Positions 16,035-25,002 are shown, counted from the stretch's first letter. The stretch: 64,000 bases of DNA from Paenibacillus_E sp040812395 (GCF_040812395.1 NZ_JBFNXH010000001.1:434001-498000); one strand, 5' to 3'. Notes: a model not told the origin generated them from the sequence alone. Program-made: numbers and translations.

Positions 16035-16561
16035 ACGTCAATCAGTCCTTCCGTTATAAGATGAGCGAGAACAACGGCGGCCGCATCCGACTCGTCATCA
16101 GTAGCAAATGCGTAATCCTCCGGAAGTCCGCAGATTCTCCGAACGATCAAAGCAAGTTCCGCCTTCTCCGCCTTACCGCTACCCGCGACCGTCTTCTTTA
16201 CGGATGTTGGCGAAATGTTCGCTACTACCGAAAGACCGACGCGGCTTAATGCGCGATCGACGGCCGACCATGCTCCGTGGATCTTATCGTTCTGCTCGTA
16301 ATTACGTGCTGGCGGCCATATCTCGCGGACGACGGCGGCGACGGGCGGACCTTTTCGTAAGCGATCGCGCAGCCAGACGAGCGCAAACGATTCGATTAAC
16401 TCGTAGCGCAGCGTCTGAGTGTCGCTCGATTCCGTTTTATAATGTGTATGGGCAACTAGCGTTGGTTTGCGTGATTTCACGTCAATGATCGCGAATCCTG
16501 GTGAGGTGATCGATAAGTCGAGGCCAATATAACGCGAAATTTCCGTTTTATTCGGTGGCAG
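16031..16561 (-). CDS. RuvC-like Holliday junction resolvase, probable CTG start
   Basis: The RNase H-fold signature YIGLDLSITSPGFAIIDV (first catalytic Asp), ELIESFALVW (Glu) and DDESDAAAVVLAHL (last acidic residues) identify a RuvC-type resolvase that cuts branched phage DNA before packaging. The first ATG/GTG in frame is the GTG at 16480, which would delete the first catalytic Asp. Upstream the frame is open to a CTG at 16561, nine bases after GGAGG, giving 176 residues, the family length. I therefore take CTG as the start. It overlaps the upstream gene by 14 bases. Confidence 0.8.
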   Translation of the reverse strand: MPPNKTEISRYIGLDLSITSPGFAIIDVKSRKPTLVAHTHYKTESSDTQTLRYELIESFALVWLRDRLRKGPPVAAVVREIWPPARNYEQNDKIHGAWSAVDRALSRVGLSVVANISPTSVKKTVAGSGKAEKAELALIVRRICGLPEDYAFATDDESDAAAVVLAHLITEGLIDV

Positions 16562-16805
16562 GCGCGATCACCTCCGCTTTAAACGTATACTCCGAGTTGT
16601 CCGTCCATACAACGAGCTCACCTTCGCCGGTAATAACGTCCTGGACAAGCGATGTATGAACGGCCGTTCCTTCATCGACATATCCGTAAACCATCGATTG
16701 CCCGACGCGGCAATTAACGATTTCTACGCGGTGCCCTTTGCGGCGTGCTTCGCGTTCATGTGGCGTGCCGTCACGGTGGCGGATTGAATCGATAACGTAA
16801 ATCAT
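16548..16805 (-). CDS. Unrecognised phage protein (85 aa)
   Basis: A mainly beta protein with a conserved-looking DGTPHEREARRKGHRVEI start and a GYVDEGTAVHTS middle. No family is recognised. Its start overlaps the RecB-like nuclease gene by four bases and its end overlaps the ruvC-like gene, so it is part of a recombination operon. Confidence 0.55.
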   Translation of the reverse strand: MIYVIDSIRHRDGTPHEREARRKGHRVEIVNCRVGQSMVYGYVDEGTAVHTSLVQDVITGEGELVVWTDNSEYTFKAEVIAPATE

Positions 16806-17860
16806 GCAGCCGCCTCCGTTCGAATCCGTTTAATATCCGCAAGAGATTCAGCATAGCCGCGCTTCTTCCAATCCGGAAGCTGTGACGCTTGTAATCCGGC
16901 CACTTGACGCTCAAGGGCCGCCATTTCCGCATCCGATAACGATAGAGCCGACGCTTGTTTATAGTTGTTAAATGTCCACTTGTCGAGATCTAGCGCGGGT
17001 GGCTCGCCGTTATCGACCGCGACCAAAACGTCGGCCAGCGATTCAAGCACAGACACCCGCATCTCTTCTGTAATCGCGACTCCGAACGCTTTAATATCGC
17101 GGGATTTCGCATATTCTTCCGTTGTCATGATCCAGGATTTTTTGGACGCGTTGACATAGAGAATAATGTAGTAATCGATTGGCTCGGCGGCCGTACCGTA
17201 CATAAGCGAGTAGCAAACGGTCTGCTTAACGTGATCTTCCTTTGGGCCGTTACGCGTCGAGTAGTCCGACGTTTGAGCGTACGTTGTTTGCTTCGATTTG
17301 ACTTCGAGGCCGATGCGGATTATTTCGCCATCTTCAGAAACATAACGCATGATGCCGTCACATGTGCCGAACAGCGCGAACTCCTTGCCGCGAACCTTAA
17401 ATCGCGCCGCTTTCTTCGCGAAGTCCTCGAAAACGGGAGTCCCGTCCGGATTACGTTCGAATGAAAAGCGTCTGCCCTCTCCACCGTGCTTCTCCGCGTA
17501 GAGAATGTCGCGCTGAATTACATCTCCGATTGCAGTCCCGATACGGGTCCAGCGTCCCTGGTGCGGTGGGCGACCGACCTTATCGCGTTTGGCGCCGCGG
17601 ATTTTCTCGTAGAGCTCGCGAGGATCGCTGTTCGCAGAAGACGGTGAGAAATACGGAATGTCCCGCGGTGGGAATACGGGCTTGCCGCGCAGGGCCTTCG
17701 TGTACCAATCGTGAATCTGCGCGTCGAGTTCGTTATCGTACACCTCGTCCGCGGAATGCCACGCGTCTAGGAACGACTCAAAATCGGAGGCGATGCGATT
17801 GGCGATATCTTGCGGGTCGTCCGCTACTGCTGCGGAACCGGTACGTGTAAAGACGCTCAA
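16802..17860 (-). CDS. RecB/Cas4-like PD-(D/E)XK nuclease
   Basis: The 352-residue protein has the nuclease core GTCDGIMRY, IGLEVKSK (the E-x-K dyad) and the downstream KEDHVKQTVCYSLMYG (QxxxY) motif of RecB-family nucleases. It likely digests or trims DNA ends in phage recombination. A TTG at 17860 is chosen over one at 17875 because GGGAGG sits seven bases upstream and the codon overlaps the previous stop (CATTGA). No iron-sulfur cysteines of Cas4/AddB are seen. Confidence 0.75.
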   Translation of the reverse strand: MSVFTRTGSAAVADDPQDIANRIASDFESFLDAWHSADEVYDNELDAQIHDWYTKALRGKPVFPPRDIPYFSPSSANSDPRELYEKIRGAKRDKVGRPPHQGRWTRIGTAIGDVIQRDILYAEKHGGEGRRFSFERNPDGTPVFEDFAKKAARFKVRGKEFALFGTCDGIMRYVSEDGEIIRIGLEVKSKQTTYAQTSDYSTRNGPKEDHVKQTVCYSLMYGTAAEPIDYYIILYVNASKKSWIMTTEEYAKSRDIKAFGVAITEEMRVSVLESLADVLVAVDNGEPPALDLDKWTFNNYKQASALSLSDAEMAALERQVAGLQASQLPDWKKRGYAESLADIKRIRTEAAA

Positions 17861-18153
17861 TGGACCGCCTCCCAAACTTCGCGTACAATTGTTCGCGTAA
17901 CTTTGCTAACTTCCGTAATATCGGCGTCGCCCCAATCGTCGTAATTCCAATCAGTAAAGTACGAGCCTGAACGCGAGATGTAGCTGCGATAGAAGCACTC
18001 GCCATCTGTAAAAATTACGCCGAGTGTCTGGTACTTTTCCCCAGCGCCGTCCCAGTCGTCTGTTTCGGCGACCGTAAACCTGACGCCGTTTACAACGAGC
18101 TCATCCTCGCGCCAGAGTTCGATGAGTTGTTTACTCGTGAGTTTAACGTTCAT
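17857..18153 (-). CDS. Unrecognised phage protein (98 aa)
   Basis: An acidic, aromatic-rich protein (DWDGAGEKYQ, YFTDWNYDDWGD). No family is recognised. It is coupled by four-base overlaps to the zinc-ribbon gene upstream and the RecB-like nuclease downstream. Confidence 0.5.
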   Translation of the reverse strand: MNVKLTSKQLIELWREDELVVNGVRFTVAETDDWDGAGEKYQTLGVIFTDGECFYRSYISRSGSYFTDWNYDDWGDADITEVSKVTRTIVREVWEAVH

Positions 18154-18470
18154 ATTCGCGCCTCCTTTAACGTTTTAATACGTGAATTTACGTCATCCTT
18201 CAAATCCTGCGGAATTGGTGTATCCGTTCCGAACTCGTCCGTCCACATCGACTCAAATCTCCGGACGTAGAATCCGATTGATTGCGTACATGTCGCTGTA
18301 GCTACGCGCCGCCATAACCAACCGCGGAGACTGCGCTCGACTTCCGCCTTGTCCCAAACGAATACGTTGCATCCGTATGGGCAATCGTGGTCGCCGACCT
18401 CATCCGCAAGTACGCGGAATGTGCGGCGGCATTTCGGACATCGTTGTGTGGCTGACTCCATCGTCGTCAC
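18150..18470 (-). CDS. Zinc-ribbon phage protein (106 aa)
   Basis: Residues 11-36 carry CPKC and CPYGC, a four-cysteine ribbon, followed by a helical domain with a Trp-rich segment (RGWLWRRVATATC). GGAGGTG is seven bases before the ATG. It is the first gene after promoter motif copy F (18481-18510), and so begins an operon through the nuclease, resolvase, nrdIEF and beyond. A DNA-binding role is plausible. Confidence 0.6.
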   Translation of the reverse strand: MTTMESATQRCPKCRRTFRVLADEVGDHDCPYGCNVFVWDKAEVERSLRGWLWRRVATATCTQSIGFYVRRFESMWTDEFGTDTPIPQDLKDDVNSRIKTLKEARI

Positions 18471-18480
18471 CTCCGCTATG

Positions 18481-18510
18481 ATAATGTACCGCGCCAGCTA
18501 TTTCGCACAG
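18481..18510 (-). promoter_or_regulatory. Phage bipartite promoter motif, copy F
   Basis: Minus sense: CTGTGCGAAA, 11 bases, GTACATTAT. It fits the six-copy consensus at all but one conserved position. It lies between the polymerase stop and the 18470 start, leaving about 11 bases from its end to the start codon. Confidence 0.75.
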
Positions 18511-18511
18511 G

Positions 18512-19597
18512 TTACGCGTATTTATTCGCAAACTCAGCTTTCGGACGACAAGCAGCGAAGTCCCATTCGGACGGCTTAAACTCGCACATCCAGCGCGGTT
18601 CGATCACAATGTCGGTCACCAACGGAACAGAAAGCGTCGCCGTCTGCGTCATGATATCGTTAATTAGCGCAATCGTTTCTTCCGTTAGCTGCTCGTTCGG
18701 AACCGAGTTTTTAATTTCGTCGTGAATACTAGCATTAAATTCCCAGCCGCGCGCCTTACATTCGCTGGCGTTGCGGTTGCCGATCATCTTCAGAATGTCG
18801 GCGCCAGTTCCCTGGATCACCGCGTTAAATGCGGCGCGCTCCCAATACCCGATGAGGCCGCGCTTTTCCGCGAGGATATCAATCTCGTCCTGAACCGCGA
18901 CCAACCGTTGCATATCACGTTGAGTCGGCGTCTGTTTGGCGCGAAGTTGCTTGCGCTCTGTATAAAGCCGGATGAGGCGCTGCTCGTTCTTGGACGCGGC
19001 CGCGGCTACTGAAGCATAATCCGGAAACCGCCGCTTTCGTCCGTATAGAGTCTCGACGTAACCGTTGCTACGCATGCCCTCGCGAATGTCGGCGACCATC
19101 GTTTTGAACGACGGGAACGTGCGGTCGAAATTCTCGAAGAAGAACGCAGCCACCTCGTCGGTCACGTTCATTTTCTTCGCGAAGGAACGCGGCGACTGAT
19201 CGTAGGAAACCGCGAGGACGCCCGTCTTCATCATGGACCGCGGCTTAAACGTACCGGTCGGGTCATACGCCTTGTCGACGCAATGCTCCTCCGCCAGGCC
19301 GAACGTCATCATCGCCATTGTCGTGTACAAGTCGACACCGTCGAGGAAAATCTGCCGCAGCGAATTGTCGCCGTAGTGGTCCCACATGATCGCGCTCATT
19401 ACGCGCGGCTCGATCTGGCCGAGATCCGCGCCGACGAACGTAAAGCCAGCTCGGGGAACGAAGCAGTTACGGACGCGAGTACCGGCGCCTTTCGACGGCA
19501 TGTTCTGGAGATTCGTCCCCTTCGGCACCTTGCGTTCGTCGGCGATTAGTTTACGAATGATTGCGTGGTAATTGGCGTCGTTTACGTTAATGCTCAC
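18512..19597 (-). CDS. Family A DNA polymerase, C-terminal half (fingers and palm)
   Basis: This piece holds polymerase motif A (FVGADLGQIEPRVM), a motif B-like helix (MMKTGVLAVSYDQSPRSF) and motif C (SIHDEIKNSVP). It starts just before the conserved NLQNMPSKG region. GTG at 19597 is chosen because GAGGCG is eight bases upstream; an ATG at 19615 has no ribosome site. The N-terminal half is a separate gene at 20126-21922. An HNH endonuclease gene lies between them. The two polypeptides would have to assemble to give an active replicative polymerase. Confidence 0.85.
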   Translation of the reverse strand: MSINVNDANYHAIIRKLIADERKVPKGTNLQNMPSKGAGTRVRNCFVPRAGFTFVGADLGQIEPRVMSAIMWDHYGDNSLRQIFLDGVDLYTTMAMMTFGLAEEHCVDKAYDPTGTFKPRSMMKTGVLAVSYDQSPRSFAKKMNVTDEVAAFFFENFDRTFPSFKTMVADIREGMRSNGYVETLYGRKRRFPDYASVAAAASKNEQRLIRLYTERKQLRAKQTPTQRDMQRLVAVQDEIDILAEKRGLIGYWERAAFNAVIQGTGADILKMIGNRNASECKARGWEFNASIHDEIKNSVPNEQLTEETIALINDIMTQTATLSVPLVTDIVIEPRWMCEFKPSEWDFAACRPKAEFANKYA

Positions 19598-20142
19598 TGT
19601 AAATTCGCCTCGCATTCGTTTGAGAAAGGAAGGAATTTTCTTCTTGCAGTACCGACGGCAATCGTCGCTTCTTCGATCGTGTCGAATTGCTCGTAGAATA
19701 CTACCTTTCTTTTTAGTCGAACCCTAGCGAAATACTTACCGTTAGGTCTAATAGTTACTCCCCTTACGCCAGTGCTGTTGTTCTTCTGTAAATTTCTGTT
19801 TTGCATATTTTCCGCGTGACTAAGAAGTCTTAAGTTGCTGAGTCTGTTATCCAGAGTGTTTCTGTTAATATGGTCTACTAGATCTTCTCTAGGAGTGTCA
19901 GTTATATATCGATGTATTAGGACTCTCTCGAACTTTCCAAGTCCTAAGCGAATCAGCAACATCGCGTAGAATTGCGTTTGATGGGAGGGCACTAAGTATA
20001 ATATCGCGTCTAAACTACGAATCTTCTTATTAAAGACACCCGTGTCTAGTCTTACTTCGTAGACATCTCCGTTTCGTCTTTTGATAAGAATCACCGTAAA
20101 TTCACCTTCGAATCGATACTCATTCCTAAACAGGCAAATCAC
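19594..20142 (-). mobile_element. HNH homing endonuclease gene inserted in the DNA polymerase gene
   Basis: The 182-residue product has an HNH core (LVDHINRNTLDNRLSNLRLL, with DHINRNTLDNR as the metal site) and an AP2-like DNA-binding tail (STGVRGVTIRPNGKYFARV). This is the usual free-standing phage homing endonuclease layout. It overlaps the polymerase halves on both sides, which leaves no room for a group I intron core. Both ends carry related sequence, GGTGAATTTACGGTGA (20091-20106) and GGCGAATTTACAGTGA (19594-19609), encoding GEFTV, which suggests exon sequence was copied during insertion. It is more A/T-rich than its neighbours. Confidence 0.85.
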
Positions 20143-21922
20143 CGCCTTTAAACTCGTCTAGGATATTTATAGGACGACCGCTGTAGCCTGAGCTACTGTA
20201 CCTGCCTGTAGACGTTCCTCCGCTCTTAAAGTCGCTGTGCAAACGACCGTCACCTTCGAGAGCCTGCGGAATCTTCGTCACGTACGTATTTAGCAGCTTC
20301 TCATAAGCCGCAACGGTCGCTAACGGTTCAAGCGCCGGTTCTTCCTCGTAGTAAACGTCCATCACGTCGGCCGCCGTCGACCGTACTTTTCCGCGCTTAA
20401 TCCGCGGCGTTGCGTCCTCAATTCCGATATGATCGTAAATCAGATACGCGAGATGGTTTCCGTTCGTGATCGAGAAGGCTCCGTCTTCCACGAATATTGG
20501 CGCATGTTCTTCGTCAGCATCCGGTAACGTCTCCGCCTCTAATTCCGCGAGTTTCGCAATAGCGTCCGTATAGCGCTTAAGCTTCGTTTTGCCCGACGAT
20601 TCACATTCCGTAATGATTGCGCGTTGCTTCGTGATAGATTCCGCTCGCCGATCGATGGCGCGTTGTTGCTTCGCGATCCACTCGTCGACCTTCTTCGCGT
20701 TCAAAACGCGGTCCATTTTGCGAACGAATGACGCGTCGATTCCGTAAGAGTCGATAACGTCCTGGCGCGCCCTATCTAATAGCGGCTTGAACTCGTCCTC
20801 TAACGCTTTGAGTCCGTCGATATCGATTTCGAATCCGCACCGCGCCATAAAGACGTCAGTTTCCGGTAGCTTCGAGTCAATTTGCGCGTAACATTCGAGC
20901 AAGCGACCGGTCCCATTCGCGGACGCGGCGTTCTTCATCGCTTCAAACTGCCACTCGAACAGTTTCCATCCGTACAAAACGTCCTTGATCGCGTAGATAC
21001 CGACTAGCTCGGTATTAAACGGAGCTGGCGATCCGTTACCGAAAAGGTCTTCAAAAGTGTAAATAGGTCCCGGAATGCCGAATAGCGATCCGTATTTCGC
21101 AACGAGCGGTTTCAAACCATATTGCGGTTCGTGTTCGTTAAGATGGCGCATGGCATCGAGTGTATCCCAAACGCAGCCGCCGATATCGTAACCGTCCTTA
21201 ATCGCAACGTGTAAATCGTACCTCGCGCTCCCCATATGGAACGTTTTGCCGTGATTCGGACGCGTAAGATACGGGGAAATTGCCGCGATTACTTTTGAAC
21301 GTGTCAATTGCGGATCGCCAGATTTAAACGCGTTCTGAACGTCGAATCCACTAACGTGTCCGTATGGTAAGTAGTAACCTTCGCTTAATAACGGAAGCCA
21401 TGCGCTGAATCCGATCGATAAGTCGATATACGTATCAACACCGGTTCCCTCGAAGTCGCCCGCTGTCATCGTGTCCACGTTCAGTATCCGGAAGCGATCG
21501 CACCATTCCGCCATTTGGCGGCGGCATTCTTCGCGTAAACGTTCGATGAATGCGGGCAGCTCGCTGTCGTCCGTTAAAATGTGGTAATTCGTTGGCTTAC
21601 TCGCCAATACTTCGCGGATTCGTTCCTCGCGGAGCCCCTCCGCCTGTTGGCGCAAGAGGAGGGAACCCGCTGAGAGAACGTCACCTTTCGTCCATTTAGC
21701 GCCGTCACTCCGGATCGTGCCTAGTGATCCGGAATTGTACGCTTGTTTTGCCGCGCTAAACTGTGCGCGTTCCTTATCCGTCAGCGACATCGCGCCTATT
21801 CGGTCGAACGCCTCGGCGGACGTTTCTGGTACCGCGGCTGCCTTCCGTTTAGCGGCGCTGGCAACGCGCTCCTTTGCGTCGGTTGGCGGCTTGACTGCTA
21901 ACGTCAGCTTCGGCGTATTCAT
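20126..21922 (-). CDS. Family A DNA polymerase, N-terminal half (3'-5' exonuclease and thumb)
   Basis: 598 residues: a basic linker (1-130), a proofreading exonuclease domain starting at GDFEGTGVDTYIDL (the D-x-E metal pair, about residue 158) with later YGLKPLVAKYG, and a thumb region ending in the conserved HSDFKSGGTSTGRYSSS. The frame stops after GGDLPV, where the HNH gene begins. No 5'-nuclease domain is present. In related polymerases the chain continues directly into the region encoded at 18512-19597. Confidence 0.85.
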   Translation of the reverse strand: MNTPKLTLAVKPPTDAKERVASAAKRKAAAVPETSAEAFDRIGAMSLTDKERAQFSAAKQAYNSGSLGTIRSDGAKWTKGDVLSAGSLLLRQQAEGLREERIREVLASKPTNYHILTDDSELPAFIERLREECRRQMAEWCDRFRILNVDTMTAGDFEGTGVDTYIDLSIGFSAWLPLLSEGYYLPYGHVSGFDVQNAFKSGDPQLTRSKVIAAISPYLTRPNHGKTFHMGSARYDLHVAIKDGYDIGGCVWDTLDAMRHLNEHEPQYGLKPLVAKYGSLFGIPGPIYTFEDLFGNGSPAPFNTELVGIYAIKDVLYGWKLFEWQFEAMKNAASANGTGRLLECYAQIDSKLPETDVFMARCGFEIDIDGLKALEDEFKPLLDRARQDVIDSYGIDASFVRKMDRVLNAKKVDEWIAKQQRAIDRRAESITKQRAIITECESSGKTKLKRYTDAIAKLAELEAETLPDADEEHAPIFVEDGAFSITNGNHLAYLIYDHIGIEDATPRIKRGKVRSTAADVMDVYYEEEPALEPLATVAAYEKLLNTYVTKIPQALEGDGRLHSDFKSGGTSTGRYSSSGYSGRPINILDEFKGGDLPV

Positions 21923-24177
21923 CAGCGGTTGAACAGCGATTCTACTGGCGCTACGAGTTCCGCACCTTTCTGACGAACAGCACGGTAACTTTCGTCAAAT
22001 AATCGCAGACCAATAAGCGTATCACCGATATCTTCGACTTTTCCGGTCAGTCGACGTAAAGATCTACCGTCATAATCCGCGCTAACGATATCACCACGTT
22101 TATACTCGCCGACCTTACGTCCGATCGCGGCCCATTTCGCAGTTTCAGCGGCCTGTTGCGCCTTCTCTTCCGCTTCGGCTTGCGTCAGCAGCTCCGTCTG
22201 CTTGGTCGATAAGCAGTTGCCGCGGATGCCGGTTGTAATGGATTCAGCGTGGAATAGTGTACCCTCTTCGCTAACCTCAACTATACTCGTCACCTTTACG
22301 ATATCGCCAACGGTATAGTCGTGACCGCCGCCAGGTTTGACGACCCTTACGTAATCCCCTACGCTGACGTTATATGACGTCACTTTACGCTGCGCCTCCG
22401 CAACCTCTGCGTCAGTGGCTCGGACAATTTCGCCGTCTCCTTCTCGGAGGACGTTACCCAACGTGCCGTCCAGTTTTTCCGCGATAAATCCGTCGCTTCG
22501 GTATCCGCCAACTTTTACGAGTTTAACGATCGACCCGATATCGTATGTGTGGCACGCCTTATTAGCGATAACCTTCGCATAGTCACCGATTTTCAAGCGA
22601 TCCGGCTCCGGTTCCTTAACGTCAGCAGCGCGTTCGATGAGTTCGAATTGGTCCTCGCCAATATAGCCGCCTCTGCCGCTGCCAGTGCCCCACGCTTTAC
22701 CCCAACCGCGTTCGTCAAACTCGGGCTTACGCTCAGTCAGCGTATAGACGCTACCGGATGATTTTCCGCGCACCTTATCGCCAGGCTGCGGCTCATATGC
22801 CTTCGGCACTAGAACGACGTACTCACGTAGGCATGCGTACGCTTCTCCTTCTTCCGTCGTGAAACACGCTCCGCCCGCCCCAGTAATTCGCGTAGCTTCG
22901 AACTCGTCGCCGTTCACGTACAGTCCACTAGTAGCTTCCGCAGCCACAATGCGAATGCGCTCGCCTACGTTGGCTTTACGTTTGACCTCCCTTACGGTCG
23001 ACTGCGGTTGTTGCGAAATAATCTCGTACTCATCTTGCGCGATAGGACGGCTGTGTTCCGCGACGAATACCGTGCCCCCCTCGTATACGGACTTTACGAT
23101 AAACTCGTCGCCATTATCGTATTTTCCACTCGTCCCACGTGCGTTTACGATGCGGATTCTATCGCCGACGGCCGCTGGCTTTGGCGCAGGCTGGGCGGCT
23201 GCTTTCGGAACGAGTACAACGAATCTAGACGAGCTGATAGCGGTCTCCTTACCATTGCGCCACGTCACATTCGGGAGCCCCGGACAGTCATCCGTTACCT
23301 TACCGATATCGCCGAATTCGTAACGACCGTCGTCCGAGGATTCTACGCAAAGGATCGTTTCCTCGTAATTCGCGCCGCGTTTCTCCAACGTATACTCCGC
23401 CGCTACGCCATTAACCTCGAATGTAACGGAATCGGTCGGAATGAGTACGACGTGGATATCGTCGAATAACGAAGTCCCATCTTCTGCAATCGGGGCAAAA
23501 GATCCCATACGCTTAGCCCGTGTTACTGATCCCGCCTTCCGCCCACGTAAGTCCAGCGTACGATAAGCGAGCTCGCCTACGTTAGCCATGCGCGCCTCCT
23601 TACGGTAAACTTTGCCGTCGTGAATGACGTAAGTGTCCGGAAGGGTAGTCGTTGGCGAAGCTGCCGGCTGTGCGGGAGCGATCGGTTCGAGTACGACGAA
23701 ATTATCTTCGTGATATTTGAAGAAATCGCGCGAATCCCCAACCGCGTCATTGAAGCGCAGTTCTCCGTCCATAAATAATCTCGCGATAAAGCCGACTCCG
23801 TAATCGTCGCACTCATGGTCCGGTTTAATTGCGATAATCAAGTCGCCCTCGACCGCTTTCCGCGTCAATCTCCGATACTGCGCGCCCTCGTACGTGACGA
23901 TATTGGACGGAGCCTCAGCGGACTCTACGCGCTTGAATACGGTGAAATCGTCGCCGGAAGTATCAAATTCGTCGCCGTCTTCGTCGATAATCTGCGCATC
24001 ATCGCAAGTGTCAATGCGGTCAACTTCGTAAAACGCGCCCTCTACTAGCGAACTGTATTCGTCGTTATCCCAACGGAGGATGTCGCCTTTTACCGCAGAC
24101 TCATCGGATTTTACGTATTCTGCGCCGTTGTAAGAGATTCGTTCGGACACAATTGTTACACCGTTTAATTTCGCCAT
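21922..24177 (-). CDS. Large repeat protein of SH3/KOW-like barrels (751 aa)
   Basis: At least six modules of about 90-110 residues recur, each with a core like VGDRIRIVNARGTSGKYDNGDEF or KANVGERIRIVAAEATSG, many preceded by an EYVVLVPK-like strand and joined by AP-rich linkers. This is a beads-on-string array of small barrels with no enzyme motif. It shares modules with the 8829-10046 protein. It directly precedes the split polymerase (one-base overlap), suggesting a replication or transcription accessory role. That is inference. Confidence 0.6.
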   Translation of the reverse strand: MAKLNGVTIVSERISYNGAEYVKSDESAVKGDILRWDNDEYSSLVEGAFYEVDRIDTCDDAQIIDEDGDEFDTSGDDFTVFKRVESAEAPSNIVTYEGAQYRRLTRKAVEGDLIIAIKPDHECDDYGVGFIARLFMDGELRFNDAVGDSRDFFKYHEDNFVVLEPIAPAQPAASPTTTLPDTYVIHDGKVYRKEARMANVGELAYRTLDLRGRKAGSVTRAKRMGSFAPIAEDGTSLFDDIHVVLIPTDSVTFEVNGVAAEYTLEKRGANYEETILCVESSDDGRYEFGDIGKVTDDCPGLPNVTWRNGKETAISSSRFVVLVPKAAAQPAPKPAAVGDRIRIVNARGTSGKYDNGDEFIVKSVYEGGTVFVAEHSRPIAQDEYEIISQQPQSTVREVKRKANVGERIRIVAAEATSGLYVNGDEFEATRITGAGGACFTTEEGEAYACLREYVVLVPKAYEPQPGDKVRGKSSGSVYTLTERKPEFDERGWGKAWGTGSGRGGYIGEDQFELIERAADVKEPEPDRLKIGDYAKVIANKACHTYDIGSIVKLVKVGGYRSDGFIAEKLDGTLGNVLREGDGEIVRATDAEVAEAQRKVTSYNVSVGDYVRVVKPGGGHDYTVGDIVKVTSIVEVSEEGTLFHAESITTGIRGNCLSTKQTELLTQAEAEEKAQQAAETAKWAAIGRKVGEYKRGDIVSADYDGRSLRRLTGKVEDIGDTLIGLRLFDESYRAVRQKGAELVAPVESLFNR

Positions 24178-24228
24178 TATATCGTTTCTCCTTAAGCGGA
24201 CTCTGCCGCGTTATATTTTTCGCCTACG

Positions 24229-24453
24229 CTACTCTACGTCTAACTTCGCCGTGATCGTACCTTCCGCGTCATACACCCGTTCATAGGCGAGTTCCTTCGC
24301 GCATTCCATATCGTCATCGCCGTGTACAAAGCCGCCGTTGTCGTCGATCCGTTTAACTTCGTCGCCGGCGTAAATCTCGCGTCCGCACCATTCGCAATGA
24401 GCTACCGTCAGCGGTTCGCCAGGCGGTTGGAAGCGATCTAATGCGCGGTACAT
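24229..24453 (-). CDS. Zinc-finger phage protein (74 aa)
   Basis: CEWCGREIYAGDE at about residue 20 and HGDDDMECAKE at about 44 give a Cys2-His-Cys site resembling the YqaI-type phage zinc fingers. It overlaps the upstream nuclease gene by 16 bases. Function unknown. Confidence 0.6.
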   Translation of the reverse strand: MYRALDRFQPPGEPLTVAHCEWCGREIYAGDEVKRIDDNGGFVHGDDDMECAKELAYERVYDAEGTITAKLDVE

Positions 24454-24875
24454 GCTGCGCCAGCCTCTTCGTATATTCCGCGATTCAGCGTTATTGGAAG
24501 CTCAACCCAACGGTCGGCGGCTCGTTCGAGACCGCACCAGTACTCGCCGATCTCCCGATTCTCGAACAGCCATACGCGCGGCGTTTCACCTTCGTTCACC
24601 AGGACGCCAGCGAAATAGTCAGCGTCGGCCTTGCGGTAAATATCGCCGCTTCCTTTCTTAGCGTATACGACCATTTCGTTAGCGCGATCACCGCGGAGTC
24701 GGATCGTTTTCACTTGAATCCGTTTATACTCGCCTGTCAACGGATCTTCCGCGAGAATATCGTACGACTCGTCAGTCTCGGACTTATGCGGAGTCCATCC
24801 GTTTCCGAGTAGCGCAAGGCGCGCGGCTAACTCGGAGTACTTGCCTACGATTTCACTAATATGAGCGATGTCTAC
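24438..24875 (-). CDS. PD-(D/E)XK endonuclease-like protein (PF11645 type), start unclear
   Basis: The frame reads ISEIVGKYSELAARLALLG, ESYDILAE, then RIQVKTIRL. These are the Glu helix, Asp and Q-V-K parts of the intron-associated / Hjc-like PD-(D/E)XK nuclease family. A TTG at 24740 would cut off the active site. The family-like region begins near GTA 24875 with no usual start codon, but the gene at 24872-24973 ends exactly there in another frame. A -1 shift over GGAAGGGGACGG would fuse them. Either a programmed frameshift, a non-standard start or an indel. Confidence 0.6.
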   Translation of the reverse strand, partial: VDIAHISEIVGKYSELAARLALLGNGWTPHKSETDESYDILAEDPLTGEYKRIQVKTIRLRGDRANEMVVYAKKGSGDIYRKADADYFAGVLVNEGETPRVWLFENREIGEYWCGLERAADRWVELPITLNRGIYEEAGAACTAH

Positions 24876-24973
24876 CGTCCCCTTCCGTAACTGCCTGCCG
24901 CCGCGACCAATACGCGAACCGGCGGCTTTCTACCACTTCCGCCAACTAGCGGACGTTCTAATATTGCGTTCAC
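24872..24973 (-). CDS. Short basic ORF preceding the nuclease, possible frameshift leader (33 aa)
   Basis: A GTG at 24973 follows a very strong ribosome site (GGAGGAGGAGG), so translation is likely. The product is Gly/Arg/Pro-rich (GGSGRKPPVRVLVAAAG) and stops at the first codons of the nuclease frame. On its own it resembles nothing known. It may serve as the N-terminus of a frameshifted nuclease or couple its translation. Confidence 0.5.
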   Translation of the reverse strand: MNAILERPLVGGSGRKPPVRVLVAAAGSYGRGR

Positions 24974-25002
24974 TCTGCGTCCTCCTCCTCCTTCCGCACC
25001 GC

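Noticed and set aside
19594..20142. Group I intron in the polymerase gene
   Set aside because: The HNH frame fills the insert and overlaps both exons, leaving no space for an intron core; the flanking repeats fit direct gene insertion better. RNA evidence could still reverse this.
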